A stretch of 6,093 bases of DNA, from NCBI GenBank assembly GCA_905210875.1, contig CAJLYN010000139.1:1-6093 (forward strand), read 5' to 3'. The notes beneath the pieces are model-generated. The model ran no database searches, had not been told where the DNA came from, and worked only from the letters and a program-made list of their open reading frames with translations. The position numbers and the translations under genes were made by a program. How positions within the stretch are numbered: position 1 is the first letter of the stretch; each line of letters begins with the position of its first letter. The stretch is from an uncultured Bacteroides sp. GTDB lineage: Bacteria > Bacteroidota > Bacteroidia > Bacteroidales > UBA11471. Positions 1 through 6,093 of the stretch are shown in pieces.

Positions 1-682
1 GCTGGTCGAGCGAGGTGGGTATGCTGTCGGTAAAGCCGGCAGTAAACATCACACCGGCCGCGTCGCCTATGGCGCGGCCTATCGACAGCAGAGTGGCCGT
101 GGCAATGCCCGGTGCAATCTGGCGTATGGCTACTTTGATGGTTTCATAACGTGTGGCGCCCAGCGAATAGGTGGCTTCGAGCAGGTGCTTGGGCAGTTGG
201 CGGGCCACCTCGTCCATCGAACGCACGAAAATGGGTATAATCAGCAGGGTGATGACAATGATTCCGCCCAGCAGCGAGGTACGCAGCCCGAGGAATATCA
301 TGATGGTGAAGCCGAACGCTCCATATACAATCGAGGGTATTCCATACAGCACGTCGAACGACAGTCGGGTGATGCTGGCCAGTTTGGAGTCGTTTTTCAG
401 GTAGATGTTGATGAAAAAGACGATGGGAATACTGATGAGCAGCCCGAGTATCGTCGAGGCTCCTACAATGTAGATAGAGCCTACGATGGCATTAAGTACG
501 CCACCCTCTTTCCCGATGTAGAAACCGCCGCCGGGCAGTTGGGTTATCATGTCCCACGACATGGCCGGCCAGCCGTTGCGTATGATGGTGATGAGGATAC
601 TGCCCAGGAACGCAAATACCAGAATGACCGAGATAATCATCAGTCCGAAGAAAATTTTCTCAACGATAAATTTTGTTTTCAT
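1..682 (-). CDS. pstA: Phosphate-type ABC transporter permease PstA (partial, 3' end outside window)
   Basis: This is one of the two inner-membrane subunits that form the channel of a Pst importer. The visible part is 227 residues; the C-terminus lies beyond the window start. Membrane segments are visible at about residues 11-34, 64-94, 109-132 and 137-153. The cytoplasmic EAA loop that contacts the ATPase follows at about 166-192 (EATYSLGAT, then a Gly after Pro at 191-192). A signature GRAIGDAAGV at 202-211 corresponds to the usual RAIGETAP of PstA, so the conserved Glu is Asp (D207) while R203 is kept. The start ATG at 682 gives a hydrophobic N-terminus right after a short basic stretch and is preceded by GGAGG about 10 bases upstream, a stronger ribosome site than the neighbours have. 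The gene begins 17 bases after the pstC stop, so co-transcription is likely. The family assignment is firm; the substrate is inferred from the family. Confidence 0.93.
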   Translation of the reverse strand, partial: MKTKFIVEKIFFGLMIISVILVFAFLGSILITIIRNGWPAMSWDMITQLPGGGFYIGKEGGVLNAIVGSIYIVGASTILGLLISIPIVFFINIYLKNDSKLASITRLSFDVLYGIPSIVYGAFGFTIMIFLGLRTSLLGGIIVITLLIIPIFVRSMDEVARQLPKHLLEATYSLGATRYETIKVAIRQIAPGIATATLLSIGRAIGDAAGVMFTAGFTDSIPTSLDQ

Positions 683-699
683 AGGTCGGCATCCTCCGG

Positions 700-1608
700 T
701 TACATTTTGTAGCTTCGTTCGATATTACGCAGTATCCAGCGCGATATGATGTTGAATACCAGTATGATGAAGAATAGTATGAAGGCGGCGAACATCAGGG
801 CCGACTCGTAAAGCGGCAGCGACAGCATCTCGCCGTAGTTGTTGGCGATGAGGGCCGGTAGCGGGTAACAGGGGTCGAAGAGCGACCGGGGTATGGCGGC
901 GTAGTTGCCGCACACCATGAGTACGGCGATGGTTTCGCCGAAGGCTTTTGATATGGAGAGTACCACGGCGGCCACGATACCCGGCATGGCTTTGCGCAGA
1001 ATCACTTTCGAGCAGGTCTGCCACTTGGTTGCTCCCAGCGAAGCCGATGCTTCGCGGTAGTCTTGCGGTACGATGGTAAATATCTCGATGAGCAGGCTCA
1101 CCAGGATAGGCAGTATCATGATGCCCAGTACGATGCCGCTGGCCAGTACGGTGTAGCCGCTGGTGTAGTCGACAAAGCGCGGACCGAGTTTGTCGGCAAT
1201 CCAGGGTACGATAATGAGGGTACCCCATACACCGTAGACGACCGAGGGAATACCCGCAAGAATGTCGAAAATGGGGAATACGACCCGCTTTACCCACGAG
1301 CTGGCGTACTCGGTGAGGAATATGGCCGAGAGTAGCGATATGGGCAGTGCTATGGCTATCGACAGGGCGGTAACGAAAAGTGTTCCCACGATAAAAGGCA
1401 GGAATCCGAATTCTCCACTGAGCGGTTTCCAGGCAGAGCCCGAGAGCAAATCCCACAGGGAATGTTCGGAAAGGATAAGGCGGCTTTTGAAAAACAGGCC
1501 TATTCCTATGGCGACAAGGAGAAAAAGCGAGAGCCCTGTCAAGATGAGCATGACCCATCGGGCGGCTTTATCCTTGAATATGCGTCGTTGTAGTAGCGAT
1601 AAATCCAT
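700..1608 (-). CDS. pstC: Phosphate-type ABC transporter permease PstC
   Basis: This is the second channel subunit, 302 residues, close to the usual PstC length. Hydrophobic segments lie at about residues 17-40, 68-94, 110-136, 152-180, 208-232 and 269-293, giving the six-helix pattern of the family. The EAA loop is at about 186-211 (EASASLGATKW, with PG at 209-210). It is followed by KAFGETIAVLMVCGN at 221-235, the PstC signature normally written RALGETMAV. Lys at 221 stands where E. coli PstC has Arg237, a residue reported as needed for transport, while the Glu (E225) is kept. PstC is told apart from PstA by this GET signature and by the long periplasmic loop between the first two helices. 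The start ATG at 1608 lies 12 bases after the pstS stop, with no obvious Shine-Dalgarno sequence, and the gene is followed closely by pstA. It must work with an ATPase (PstB) encoded outside the window. Confidence 0.95.
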   Translation of the reverse strand: MDLSLLQRRIFKDKAARWVMLILTGLSLFLLVAIGIGLFFKSRLILSEHSLWDLLSGSAWKPLSGEFGFLPFIVGTLFVTALSIAIALPISLLSAIFLTEYASSWVKRVVFPIFDILAGIPSVVYGVWGTLIIVPWIADKLGPRFVDYTSGYTVLASGIVLGIMILPILVSLLIEIFTIVPQDYREASASLGATKWQTCSKVILRKAMPGIVAAVVLSISKAFGETIAVLMVCGNYAAIPRSLFDPCYPLPALIANNYGEMLSLPLYESALMFAAFILFFIILVFNIISRWILRNIERSYKM

Positions 1609-1620
1609 CGTCGGGAGCGA

Positions 1621-2601
1621 TTAGGGATTGAGTTTTTTCAGACTCTCGTTGATGGTTGTTTCGGGCAGAGGTATATATCCTGTTTCGATGGCGTATTTTT
1701 GACCCTCGGTGAGTGCGTATTTGATAAACTCTACCACCGCCGGTTTTTCGGGCACGCCGTTGCTGACCAGGTAAAGGTCTCGGGCAGGAGGTGAGGGGTA
1801 GCGTCCGTCGCCGATGGCGGCGATAAGGTCGGCGCTGTTTTCGTAGAATTTTTCGTCTTCGTCGATTTGCCCGTTCTCGTTTACGTCGATGGGAATGACA
1901 GCAAGTCCCTCATACGGTTTGTGGGTACGCATATCGTAGGCATAGGCGATGTTGTTGTAGCCGATACCTACGCGGTCTTTCTGTACGGCAGCCGATACAC
2001 CGGGGTCGCCATATACGGCAGTGCCCTGCAACTGTTCCTGCCGTTTGCCAAACCACAAGGCCCATGTCTCGGCGGCGCCGCAGGCGTCGGAACGGGTGTA
2101 GACGTGTACGGGCACATCGCTATTCGTTCCTAAAAACTCTCCATACGAGGAATATTGATTGTTCCACAAGGCTTGTGCGCTGGCTTTGGTCAGTCCTTTG
2201 GCGCATATCTCGGCGAAGTGGGGGTTCTTAACGTTGACGGTTGCCACAACGGCATCTTTTACAACGGCAAATCCCAATGCGCCTTTCTCGGTCTCAACGT
2301 CGTATATCTCGCGCGAAACCATACCCAGGTCGACTACCTGAGCCAGGGCGTCTGTCATGCCTTTACCGGCTCCACCGCCCGATATGTCGATGCGCACGTT
2401 GGGGTGCAGTTGCTTGAACTCGTCGGCCCATCTTACAACCATGGGGTAGAGGGCAAATGCACCCGAGAGGGAGATGTCGCCCGTGAGTGTGTCGCCCGAT
2501 GCGATATTCGTGTCTTGACTATTTCCTGATTGGGCAGGCTGTTTGCAGCTTGTTGTCCCTACAAGTGTAAATATGCTTGCGATAGCTAACCATTTTTTCA
2601 T
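1621..2601 (-). CDS. pstS: PstS-like periplasmic phosphate/oxyanion-binding lipoprotein
   Basis: This is the substrate-binding protein of the importer, 326 residues. A short signal peptide (residues 1-18, KKW then a hydrophobic core) ends at a probable lipobox, GTTSC, with C19 as the lipidated residue. The residues after it (KQPAQSGN) lack the acidic cluster that sends Bacteroidota lipoproteins to the cell surface, which fits anchoring at the inner membrane. PstS-family landmarks are the SGAFALYP strand-loop (46-53), WADEF (58-62), the Gly-rich anion loop GGGAGKG (75-81), VDLGMVSRE (90-98), and TRSDACGAAETW (169-180), the counterpart of the RxDxSGT motif. By eye D91 and R170 are kept, but the Ser/Thr ligands of E. 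coli PstS are Phe, Ala/Gly, Cys and Ala. Residues 239-250 form a complete EF-hand-like loop, and YPSPPAR follows at 268-274. Family membership is strong; phosphate as ligand is likely but not proven, and another oxyanion is possible. It is the first gene of the operon, with its own candidate promoter. Confidence 0.9.
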   Translation of the reverse strand: MKKWLAIASIFTLVGTTSCKQPAQSGNSQDTNIASGDTLTGDISLSGAFALYPMVVRWADEFKQLHPNVRIDISGGGAGKGMTDALAQVVDLGMVSREIYDVETEKGALGFAVVKDAVVATVNVKNPHFAEICAKGLTKASAQALWNNQYSSYGEFLGTNSDVPVHVYTRSDACGAAETWALWFGKRQEQLQGTAVYGDPGVSAAVQKDRVGIGYNNIAYAYDMRTHKPYEGLAVIPIDVNENGQIDEDEKFYENSADLIAAIGDGRYPSPPARDLYLVSNGVPEKPAVVEFIKYALTEGQKYAIETGYIPLPETTINESLKKLNP

Positions 2602-2682
2602 AATCCGATATCTGTTATCCGTTCTTAGTTTGTCGTTTTTCCGTTTCGATTAAAGTGCGGAGCCGACGGTTATTTGGCGTAA

Positions 2683-2696
2683 AGATTTGCAAATCT
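2683..2696. repeat. Perfect 14-bp palindrome overlapping the pst -7 element
   Basis: AGATTTGCAAATCT is its own reverse complement with no spacer, centred between 2689 and 2690. Seven of the eight bases of the candidate -7 element (2690-2697) lie inside it, so a dimeric regulator bound here would cover the promoter. It could also arise by chance in A/T-rich intergenic DNA, partly because TTTGCAAA-like strings are common. No matching copy was noticed upstream of the other genes in the window. Confidence 0.4.
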
Positions 2697-2697
2697 A
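2690..2697 (-). promoter_or_regulatory. Candidate -7 promoter element for pstS-pstC-pstA
   Basis: Read on the minus strand this is TAGATTTG, an exact match to the TAnnTTTG -7 consensus of Bacteroidota primary-sigma promoters. No TTG-like -33 element is found at the usual 19-21 base spacing; the bases there read GGTCG. Such a promoter may be weak on its own and need an activator, which would suit a nutrient-regulated operon, but that is inference. Transcription would start near 2680, giving a pstS leader of roughly 80 bases. Confidence 0.45.
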
Positions 2698-2698
2698 C

Positions 2699-2719
2699 GA
2701 ATAAAAGTCGAAATGCGAC
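2699..2719 (-). terminator. Weak candidate terminator downstream of the AsmA-like gene
   Basis: On the minus strand GTCG, a 5-base loop CATTT and CGAC form a 4-bp stem, extendable by G-U pairs using the preceding G run, and TTTTATTC follows. It lies about 50 bases past the AsmA-like stop codon, in the right place to separate that transcript from the pst operon. The stem is short, so this is only a candidate, and some read-through into pstS is possible. Confidence 0.2.
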
Positions 2720-2768
2720 CCCCTTTTACCCTTTTTTGCATAAAAGGACACTTCGCCTCTTTGCATGG

Positions 2769-5414
2769 TTATTCCCCTTTCAACTTGCGTATTTGTGCTT
2801 CGGCTTCGTCGGCCAGCCGGGCTGCCTGTTTCTGGGCCTCTTCTACCATTTTTGTTTTGGCGGCTTTGGCGGCTATCTTGGCCAGGGGGTTCGAGGCTTT
2901 CTCGACCAGTTTCTCGCCTTCACGTTCGGCGGTCTCTACCAAAAGGCGCCCGGCCTCTTCGGCTTTCTGTCTGATGTTGGCCACCTGCTCTTCAGTGGTG
3001 CCTTTTCCGGCAATGGCCTCGACAACCTTGTTGGTGACGGCCTGTTTCACGAGCGATTCGGTGTCGATGTCGATGGTCGGTTTGGCGAAGGTGCCGCCTA
3101 TGCGGGCTTCGACAATGCCTACGTAGTCGCTGATGACCTTCTCTTTGCTGAGGTCGATGAGGGCCGTATAGTCGATGCTCTGGTCGAGACCTGTCGAGCC
3201 CGAGAGGGTAAGTTTCGTATTGCCTATTTTCAGGTCAAACGGTGAGGTCTGTACCCGTCCGTCGGTAATGGCAAAACGTATATCGATGTCTTTGGCTTCG
3301 ACTTTGCGCAACTTGTCGTTTTTCAACAGGTTGGCCAGCAGGTCAAAGACTTCGAGGTTCTGTATCTCGATATTTTTCGATTGCAGGGAACCTTTGGCCG
3401 TGAGGCTGTTGAGTATGGGCGACATCTGTGAGTCGAGGCGTGTGTCGAGGTTGGCGCTGATTGAATAGTTTCCGCCGGTCTTGGCAAAGAGTGGCACCAG
3501 TTGTTGAACGAAGTCGAGTTGTTCAAAGGTCTCTTTGAACGAAGCCTCCTTGATGCCCAGTGCGAGGGAAACCAGCGGTGAGGTTGTCGACGATGCGGTG
3601 CTGTATGAACCGCTGGCCGAAATGTTTCCGCCGAGGGCATCTACTGAAATGCCGTCCAGCGAGGCTGTCCCGTTTTTGACCGAGACTTTCCCGGTAAAAT
3701 TACCCAGTGTCATGTTGTCGAAAATTATTTTCTTGATGCGGGCCTGCATGGAGAGGTTCAGATTCTCAGGAACGATAAAGACGCTGAGCGAGGTGGTATC
3801 GGTAGCTGCGCTGTCGGCTGCGGCGTTGCTGTCGGGGGTATCTTCTGTTGTCAGAAACTCGTTGAGGTCGAGTTGCGACGACGAGAGCGAGAGGTTGCCT
3901 TGCAGTGTTCCGCCAGCCATGACGTAGGGCAGGTAGTTGCTTATCTTTCCCGTCGCTTGCAAATCACTTCGGCCTACGGTGAGGTCAAAGCGGGATAGGT
4001 TCATGGCCTCAGGCGTTATGTGCGCATCGGCTTGTGCGACGACGATGGGAGGGAGGCCAGTGAGCGACAGGTTCATCTGTGTTATCGACAGGTTGCCCTC
4101 TCCCTTTATGTTTTGGTAATTTTTCTTTTCAATGTCCGACATACGGCCGTCGAGTGTGATGTCGGTGGTGATGACGCCGCTTAGGGTGATAGAGTCGCCC
4201 AGGGGATAGATTTCCTCGATTTTTCCAAGATCGATGGTGCCGTTGGCCGAGGCTTCAAATTGCAGATCCGATATCGGGTGGGAAGCATGAAGTGACAGGG
4301 CAAAGGGATTCTCGGCAAATGTGAATTTGAATGTGTTTATATCGATGGTTGTCTGGTCGAGGTCGCCACCGTTGTTGGCCACTCGCAGGGCAATGTCGAT
4401 GTCGTCGACCGAACGGGGCATGCCGGTGTAGAAGACTCGGGCCTTGTCTACGTCGAGAGCTACGGTAAAGGCCGGGAGCGTGCTGGCATCAAGGCGTCCC
4501 TTTGCTTCGGCGGTGAGCGATACGTTACCCGAGGTCTGTAAGTCGGCAAAGTTGTTTTGGTAAATAGCCGGAATCATCGACAGAATATCCTTGAAATTGA
4601 TTTTCGGGGTGGAGAGTCTGATGTCCATGTCGATGCTGGTGTCGGGCATGGCCACCCAGCCGTCGAGCGTCGTTTCGATGGCGTTGAGCCGCAGGCGGTT
4701 TTCGTCCAGCGTGAAGGTGTAGTTGTTGAGGTCAGCTATCAGTTTCATGTCGGCCTCCAATTCGGCGTTGTGCAGGTAGCTGACTCCCTCCATGCTCATG
4801 TCGATGTTTTGTATTAAGGCTTTGCATTGCAAGGCTGTTTCCAGTCCACTCAGTTTTCCGGTGAGGGCCAGGTTGAGTTTTCCAGTGGAGAAAGCCATGT
4901 TTGAGGCTTCGTCGGTATAGGAGAGGCAAGCGTCGGTGATGCGGAATTTTCGCAGTTGTAGATCAAAAGCACCGGTACTTGATGTACTGTCAGCGCTTTC
5001 TTCGGCGGCTGAGTTGTCGGCTTTGACGATGTCCCAATTTACAGCACCGCCCGAGTGGACGATGGCGTGTACAGTGGGACGGTCGAGGGTGACGTAGGTG
5101 ATTTCATAGCCTGTGTCGCCGAAAAGGCTCATCAGGTTGACGGCCGCAGCTACTTCGTCGGCGGCAGCCAGTGTATCACCTTCGAATTCGTCTACCCCTA
5201 TGAGTGACAGATTCTTCAAAACCAGAGTAGCTTGGGGAAAGTTGCGCAGCAGGCTGATGTCGAGTTCTTCAAAGTCGAGGCGGGCATTAAGCATTTTGTT
5301 AGCTTCGGCTTTTACGATGTCGGCCAGTTTGCCTTTTAGTATCAAGGGTATGGCTATGAGCAGTGCTACGATGATTACGACGATGACAGCTAAAATTTTC
5401 AGAAATGTTTTCAT
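2769..5414 (-). CDS. AsmA-like family envelope protein (881 residues, inner-membrane anchored)
   Basis: An N-terminal anchor (MKTFLK, then a hydrophobic helix at about residues 7-27) is followed by a long periplasmic region of repeating beta-strand text of the AsmA/TamB type. The N-terminal AsmA motif area is at about 44-115 (LDFEELDISLLRNFPQ, then strands and TYVTLDRPTVH), and an AsmA-like C-terminal module at about 650-785 has a GxxxKPxID-type ending (GGTFAKPTIDID, 773-784). Two low-complexity Ser/Thr/Asp/Ala linkers lie at 132-149 and 523-543. The last 78 residues or so (804-881) are Ala/Glu/Lys-rich and predicted helical or coiled coil. Family members help outer-membrane biogenesis, and larger AsmA-like proteins are thought to carry phospholipids across the periplasm; the exact role here is unknown. 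The start at 5414 was chosen because it begins a signal anchor. An in-frame extension up to 6047 would lie entirely antisense to rpiB and past its promoter. It is probably monocistronic. Confidence 0.88.
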   Translation of the reverse strand: MKTFLKILAVIVVIIVALLIAIPLILKGKLADIVKAEANKMLNARLDFEELDISLLRNFPQATLVLKNLSLIGVDEFEGDTLAAADEVAAAVNLMSLFGDTGYEITYVTLDRPTVHAIVHSGGAVNWDIVKADNSAAEESADSTSSTGAFDLQLRKFRITDACLSYTDEASNMAFSTGKLNLALTGKLSGLETALQCKALIQNIDMSMEGVSYLHNAELEADMKLIADLNNYTFTLDENRLRLNAIETTLDGWVAMPDTSIDMDIRLSTPKINFKDILSMIPAIYQNNFADLQTSGNVSLTAEAKGRLDASTLPAFTVALDVDKARVFYTGMPRSVDDIDIALRVANNGGDLDQTTIDINTFKFTFAENPFALSLHASHPISDLQFEASANGTIDLGKIEEIYPLGDSITLSGVITTDITLDGRMSDIEKKNYQNIKGEGNLSITQMNLSLTGLPPIVVAQADAHITPEAMNLSRFDLTVGRSDLQATGKISNYLPYVMAGGTLQGNLSLSSSQLDLNEFLTTEDTPDSNAAADSAATDTTSLSVFIVPENLNLSMQARIKKIIFDNMTLGNFTGKVSVKNGTASLDGISVDALGGNISASGSYSTASSTTSPLVSLALGIKEASFKETFEQLDFVQQLVPLFAKTGGNYSISANLDTRLDSQMSPILNSLTAKGSLQSKNIEIQNLEVFDLLANLLKNDKLRKVEAKDIDIRFAITDGRVQTSPFDLKIGNTKLTLSGSTGLDQSIDYTALIDLSKEKVISDYVGIVEARIGGTFAKPTIDIDTESLVKQAVTNKVVEAIAGKGTTEEQVANIRQKAEEAGRLLVETAEREGEKLVEKASNPLAKIAAKAAKTKMVEEAQKQAARLADEAEAQIRKLKGE

Positions 5415-5450
5415 GATAACCGGTTTTTCAAGAATAGTTGTTGCACGACT

Positions 5451-5458
5451 CAAAGATA
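5451..5458 (-). promoter_or_regulatory. Candidate -7 promoter element for the AsmA-like gene
   Basis: The minus strand reads TATCTTTG, an exact TAnnTTTG match, 36 bases before the start codon at 5414. No convincing TTG is seen 19-21 bases upstream of it. The implied leader would be about 30 bases. The position also supports the start at 5414 over the longer frame, since a promoter here lies inside that frame. Confidence 0.42.
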
Positions 5459-5541
5459 GTGAAAACTTTTCTGTAATACTGTTTTGAGGAGGGATTAAAT
5501 CTCTTCGATTGGCTGTAATTTGTGATAAAATGTCGTTTTTC

Positions 5542-5572
5542 TTGGTTATATGCGTGTTATCGTCTACCTTTG
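5542..5572 (+). promoter_or_regulatory. Promoter of rpiB (Bacteroidota -33/-7 type)
   Basis: TTG at 5542-5544 and TACCTTTG at 5565-5572 are separated by 20 bases. Both elements and the spacing fit the Bacteroidota primary-sigma consensus (TTG, 19-21 bases, TAnnTTTG). Transcription would start near 5580, giving a leader of about 48 bases. It is the best promoter in the window and lies back to back with that of the AsmA-like gene. Confidence 0.65.
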
Positions 5573-5592
5573 TGAAAGAAAGTATAGCCAAA

Positions 5593-5623
5593 AAGATTTT
5601 TGTAAGTATTATTAAAAAATCTT
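5593..5623 (+). other. Inverted repeat (possible leader hairpin) just before the rpiB start
   Basis: AAGATTTTT (5593-5601) and AAAAATCTT (5615-5623) are perfect 9-base complements around a 13-base loop. The repeat lies wholly in the predicted rpiB leader and ends 4 bases before the ATG. With only one G-C pair it would be weakly stable. It is not followed by a T tract, so it does not look like a terminator. It may be chance in A/T-rich DNA. Confidence 0.3.
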
Positions 5624-5627
5624 GATT

Positions 5628-6080
5628 ATGAGTATTTTGAAGCCCGGTGTCCCGGTGGGTTTGGCCAGTGACCATGCCGGCTATGAGTTGAAACAGTTTG
5701 TCGCTTCCTGGTTGACCGACAGGGGCATTCCCTATCGTGATTTCGGAACCTATTCGACTGAGAGTTGTGATTATCCCGATTTTGCTCACCCTTTGGCCAT
5801 TGCCATTGAAAAAGGCGAGTGCTATCCCGGAGTGGCGGTTTGTGGAAGTGGCAATGGTATTAACATTACTTTGAATAAGCATCAGGGGATACGAGCCGCC
5901 CTTTGTTGGATTGAGGAAATTGCTCGTCTGGCCCGCCAGCACAACGATGCCAATGTGTGTGTGATGCCGGGCAGGTTTATCGACCATGAAACAGCTCGTG
6001 CTATCTTGGAGGCGTTCTTTTCTACCTCGTTTGAGGGCGGCCGTCATCAGCGTCGCATCGATAAGATTGCTGTAAAATAA
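5628..6080 (+). CDS. rpiB: Ribose-5-phosphate isomerase B (RpiB/LacAB family)
   Basis: This cytoplasmic enzyme interconverts ribose 5-phosphate and ribulose 5-phosphate in the non-oxidative pentose phosphate pathway. It has 150 residues, the normal RpiB length. Visible motifs are ASDHAGYELK (13-22, substrate phosphate/sugar site), DYPDFAH (48-54), the catalytic-loop motif CGSGNGI (72-78) whose Cys72 matches the active-site Cys of E. coli RpiB, NKHQGIRAA (83-91), and RQHNDANV (103-110) with His105 as the likely ring-opening residue. The basic end GGRHQRRI (137-144) fits phosphate binding by the C-terminus. The E. coli CGTG threonine is Ser74 here, a conservative change. The ATG at 5628 is preferred; a TTG six bases upstream is in frame but would lie inside the inverted repeat. 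A related possibility, galactose-6-phosphate isomerase LacA/LacB, is less likely because there is only one gene and no tagatose pathway genes nearby. It is transcribed away from the AsmA-like gene. Confidence 0.94.
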   Translation: MSILKPGVPVGLASDHAGYELKQFVASWLTDRGIPYRDFGTYSTESCDYPDFAHPLAIAIEKGECYPGVAVCGSGNGINITLNKHQGIRAALCWIEEIARLARQHNDANVCVMPGRFIDHETARAILEAFFSTSFEGGRHQRRIDKIAVK

Positions 6081-6093
6081 TCTGTTTCATTGA

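Noticed and set aside
185..712. A plus-strand open frame of 175 codons opposite pstA.
   Set aside because: Its translation is strongly polar with no family resemblance, and it covers the well-supported pstA on the other strand. It is a product of codon bias.
725..1558. A 277-codon minus-strand frame inside pstC, shifted relative to it.
   Set aside because: It is rich in Arg and His, as expected of a shifted reading of a membrane-protein gene, and the pstC frame has all family motifs.
2603..2621. A repeated ATCCG at 14-base spacing just upstream of the pstS start.
   Set aside because: Five bases repeated twice is within chance, and the site lies in the leader downstream of the candidate promoter.
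2730..2747. A 6-bp A/T-rich inverted repeat (CCTTTT, 6-base loop, AAAAGG) after the AsmA-like stop codon.
   Set aside because: It is too weak and has no T tract on either strand, so it is not a credible terminator.
2602..2768. A PhoB-type Pho box upstream of pstS.
   Set aside because: No CTGTCAT-like direct repeats with 11-base spacing were seen on either strand.
5415..6047. A 211-codon in-frame extension upstream of the AsmA-like gene on the minus strand.
   Set aside because: It runs antisense through nearly all of rpiB and the divergent promoters. Its translation has no domain, and the clear signal anchor begins only at 5414.
1..6093. The possibility that pst, the AsmA-like gene and rpiB form one novel system.
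   Set aside because: Strand change, separate candidate promoters and three unrelated known families point to ordinary neighbouring genes.

Overview
The window looks like ordinary chromosome from a member of the Bacteroidota, most likely the order Bacteroidales. Three things suggest this: putative promoters with the TAnnTTTG -7 element used by the primary sigma factor of this group, A/T-rich start regions mostly without strong Shine-Dalgarno sequences, and the style of the long AsmA-like protein. No rRNA, tRNA, CRISPR array, insertion sequence or phage gene was seen.

Layout: positions 1-2601 hold a minus-strand operon, transcribed pstS, pstC, pstA, with pstA cut off by the window start. It encodes the periplasmic binding lipoprotein and the two membrane subunits of a Pst-type phosphate (or related oxyanion) ABC importer. 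The ATPase gene pstB, and often phoU, would be expected just beyond position 1, but this cannot be seen. Positions 2602-2768 are an intergenic region with a candidate pst promoter, a perfect 14-bp palindrome across its -7 element, and a weak hairpin. Positions 2769-5414 are one minus-strand gene for an 881-residue AsmA/DUF-type envelope protein. Positions 5415-5627 are a divergent promoter region serving this gene and rpiB. Positions 5628-6080 encode ribose-5-phosphate isomerase B on the plus strand, and the last 13 bases hold nothing recognisable.

The genes fall into three separate jobs: anion uptake (pst), envelope biogenesis or lipid handling (AsmA-like), and the pentose phosphate pathway (rpiB). 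Nothing in the sequence ties them into one system. The most interesting signal is that the Pst importer departs from the E. coli type at positions known to matter. The binding protein appears to have lost most of the Ser/Thr hydroxyl ligands of phosphate while keeping the Arg and Asp. Both permeases have a changed Arg/Glu signature, and the binding protein carries a textbook EF-hand-like loop. This probably marks a Pst subfamily whose ligand should be tested rather than assumed. I found no clear evidence of a wholly new system.
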